Shown here: piece by piece, positions 5,654-6,553 of the stretch | How the letters are laid out: each line of letters opens with the position of its first letter | Numbering within the stretch: the first letter of the stretch is position 1 | Assembly (NCBI GenBank): GCA_964546355.1 | Contig: CAZJJM010000032.1 | Coordinates: 1 to 6,553 of the forward strand | Direction: 5' to 3' | DNA from: JADLDV01 sp964546355 | GTDB taxonomy: Bacteria; Patescibacteriota; Minisyncoccia; Phycocordibacterales; UBA9973 | Length of the DNA stretch: 6,553 nt | Notes under the pieces: generated by a model | What the model was told of the DNA's origin: nothing | The model's input: the letters and a program-made list of their open reading frames with translations, nothing else | Database searches by the model: none | Made by a program: the position numbers and the translations under genes

Positions 5654-5789
5654 TTGGTAGCATAAAGTAATTACACGAATTCTACCGGAGAACCAGCGTC
5701 CGATTTTGAATAATCTCGGAAGTCACTTTAAAACAGTGATACACCCCGCAATGGGGAGCGAAGGCGGAGTAGAATCTCCGCCTTTTTTT
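5654..5789 (+). ncRNA. Candidate structured RNA or structured 3' UTR, unknown class
   Basis: This non-coding stretch holds five successive potential stems. They are TTGGTAG/CTACCGG (5654-5660 with 5682-5688, two G-U pairs), TCCGA/TCGGA (5699-5703 with 5716-5720), TCACT/AGTGA (5723-5727 with 5735-5739), CCCC/GGGG (5744-5747 with 5753-5756) and the terminator stem. CGGAGA at 5686-5691 is complementary to TCTCCG at 5775-5780, part of the terminator's 3' arm, so an alternative fold could compete with termination. A TGGTAGCAT (5655-5663) looks like an extended -10 box, but then the first stem would be only partly transcribed. I do not recognise a tRNA, tmRNA, SRP RNA, 6S RNA or known riboswitch. 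It could be an independent small RNA, the 3' UTR of the DUF1653 gene, or an attenuator before uvrB. Confidence 0.35.
5761..5789 (+). terminator. Strong intrinsic terminator before uvrB
   Basis: A perfect stem AAGGCGGAG/CTCCGCCTT (5761-5769 with 5776-5784) encloses a 6-base loop and runs into a T-tract (5783-5789). It would end transcripts coming from the tgt-DUF1653 side or from the candidate RNA. It isolates uvrB unless it is bypassed. Confidence 0.9.
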
Positions 5790-5805
5790 ATTTGCAAAAA
5801 TAGCG

Positions 5806-5811
5806 TATTCT
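5806..5811 (+). promoter_or_regulatory. Possible -10 box of uvrB
   Basis: TATTCT ends 9 bases before the uvrB ATG at 5821. Because a strong terminator ends at 5789, uvrB probably needs a promoter in the 31 bases between, and this is the best-placed candidate. No good -35 is present (the T-tract of the terminator occupies that position). A transcript from here would begin almost at the ATG. Confidence 0.35.
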
Positions 5812-5820
5812 TAGATATAC

Positions 5821-6553
5821 ATGGGTATTTTCAAACTCAAAAGCCAATACAAACCAGCTGGCGATCAACCAAAAGCGATCGAGCAACTTGTCGATGGTCT
5901 CAAAAAAGGAATGCGTAAACAAACACTCCTTGGTGCCACAGGTACTGGTAAAACGTTTACAGTTGCCAATGTCATTGCTCAGATGGATAAACCAGCGCTC
6001 GTGATTGCCCACAACAAAACCCTCGCAGCCCAGCTCGCACAAGAATTCCGTGAATTTTTTCCCGATGCTGCGGTGCATTATTTCGTATCATACTATGACT
6101 ACTATCAACCAGAGGCGTATATGCCGGTGACTGATACCTATATCGAGAAAGATGCTCAGATCAACAAAGAAATCGATCGTCTTCGCCATGCCTCTACACA
6201 AGCACTTCTGACACGCAAAGACGTGATCATTGTTGCGTCAGTATCTTGTATTTATGGTCTTGGATCTCCAAAAGAGTACGAAAAAGAAAACACCAAACTT
6301 GCCATTGGTGACAAGATGACACGCACTGAACTCATGCAAAGACTCATCGATGTACACTTTACTCGCACGAACGCTGATCTAGAACCAGGTATGTTCCGAT
6401 CACTTGGAAGTCGAGTAGAAATCATGCCAGTCTCTGAAACATTTATGTATCAGGTAGAACTCGCTGGTTCAACCATTGAACGTATTATAAAAATTGATCC
6501 ACTAACCTCTGAAATCTTACAAGAAGAACAATCTATTTTTATTTTCCCTGCAA
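5821..6553 (+). CDS. uvrB: Excinuclease ABC subunit B, N-terminal part (cut by window edge)
   Basis: UvrB is the DNA-damage-verifying ATPase of nucleotide excision repair; it is loaded by UvrA and positions UvrC for incision. The window holds the first 244 codons, open to the right edge; full-length family members have roughly 650-700 residues. The opening (YKPAGDQPKAIEQL, 10-23) is characteristic. Walker A is GATGTGKT (38-45), and AHNKTLAAQL (63-72) is helicase motif Ia. The start of the strand-inserting beta-hairpin region is YYDYYQPEAY (91-100), followed by DTYIEKDAQIN (105-115) and the ASVSCIYGLG strand-loop. Domain 2 begins near 155 and includes FTRT, FRSLGSRVEIMP and IDPLT, matching the UvrA-binding domain. 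No frame break is seen. The ATG is chosen because the conserved opening starts within ten residues of it. There is no Shine-Dalgarno, and a strong terminator just upstream suggests its own promoter. Confidence 0.97.
   Translation, partial: MGIFKLKSQYKPAGDQPKAIEQLVDGLKKGMRKQTLLGATGTGKTFTVANVIAQMDKPALVIAHNKTLAAQLAQEFREFFPDAAVHYFVSYYDYYQPEAYMPVTDTYIEKDAQINKEIDRLRHASTQALLTRKDVIIVASVSCIYGLGSPKEYEKENTKLAIGDKMTRTELMQRLIDVHFTRTNADLEPGMFRSLGSRVEIMPVSETFMYQVELAGSTIERIIKIDPLTSEILQEEQSIFIFPA

Noticed and set aside
5641..5760. A tRNA, tmRNA, SRP RNA or known riboswitch in the stem-rich gap
   Set aside because: No GTTC/GGTTCGA T-loop, CCA end, SRP GGAA tetraloop helix or recognisable riboswitch core could be found, so the region is left as an unknown candidate.
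5706..5918. Plus-strand TTG-started frame running across the terminator and into uvrB
   Set aside because: It crosses a strong intrinsic terminator and continues in the wrong frame of uvrB; the product has no domain and the first part is explained by RNA stems.
5788..6078. Minus-strand frame of 96 codons overlapping the start of uvrB
   Set aside because: It is antisense to the highly conserved UvrB N-terminus, with no promoter or domain support.
1..6553. CRISPR array, insertion sequence, prophage or defence system
   Set aside because: No spaced repeats, transposase, integrase, terminal inverted repeats or nuclease/toxin genes are visible; the genes are housekeeping apart from one unknown and one DUF.

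Overview
The window looks like a piece of chromosome from a small-genome, AT-rich bacterium, most plausibly a member of the candidate phyla radiation (Patescibacteria/Parcubacteria-like). The grounds are an archaeal/eukaryotic-type prolyl-tRNA synthetase, divergent MreB/MreC proteins, tight packing, almost no Shine-Dalgarno sequences, and TGA used as an ordinary stop (end of the DUF1653 gene). The lineage is an inference; there is no rRNA or other decisive marker. I see no insertion sequence, phage gene, CRISPR array or tRNA.

Layout. Bases 1-161 are non-coding and appear to hold two back-to-back promoters: one firing left off the window edge (TTGCAA-17-TATTAT on the minus strand) and one firing right into proS (TTGACC-17-TAGTAT). 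Then comes a compact plus-strand operon: proS (162-1610), mreB (1614-2660, 3-base gap) and mreC (2641-3429, 20-base overlap). It joins a translation enzyme to the rod-shape cytoskeleton, with no mreD, pbp2 or rodA following. A convergent minus-strand gene of unknown function (3497-3919) ends in a good intrinsic terminator lying in the mreC intergenic gap. From the other side of a short divergent gap, tgt (4016-5257, TTG start) runs to the right, followed by a small DUF1653 gene (5310-5639). Bases 5640-5820 are non-coding, rich in short stems, and end in a strong intrinsic terminator. The first 244 codons of uvrB (5821 onward) run off the right edge.

How the genes relate. ProRS charges tRNA-Pro, Tgt modifies tRNA anticodons, MreB/MreC direct wall growth, and UvrB acts in nucleotide excision repair. 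They are housekeeping genes and do not form one pathway.

The most interesting signals are: (1) TANNNT boxes only 8-10 bases upstream of the start codons of proS, tgt, DUF1653 and uvrB, with no useful ribosome-binding site, pointing to leaderless transcripts; (2) a ProRS that has lost three of the four C-terminal zinc cysteines; (3) a Tgt with a roughly 30-residue insertion and an altered base-recognition loop; (4) a stem-rich candidate RNA before uvrB whose upstream part could compete with its terminator stem. No clearly new multi-gene system is visible.
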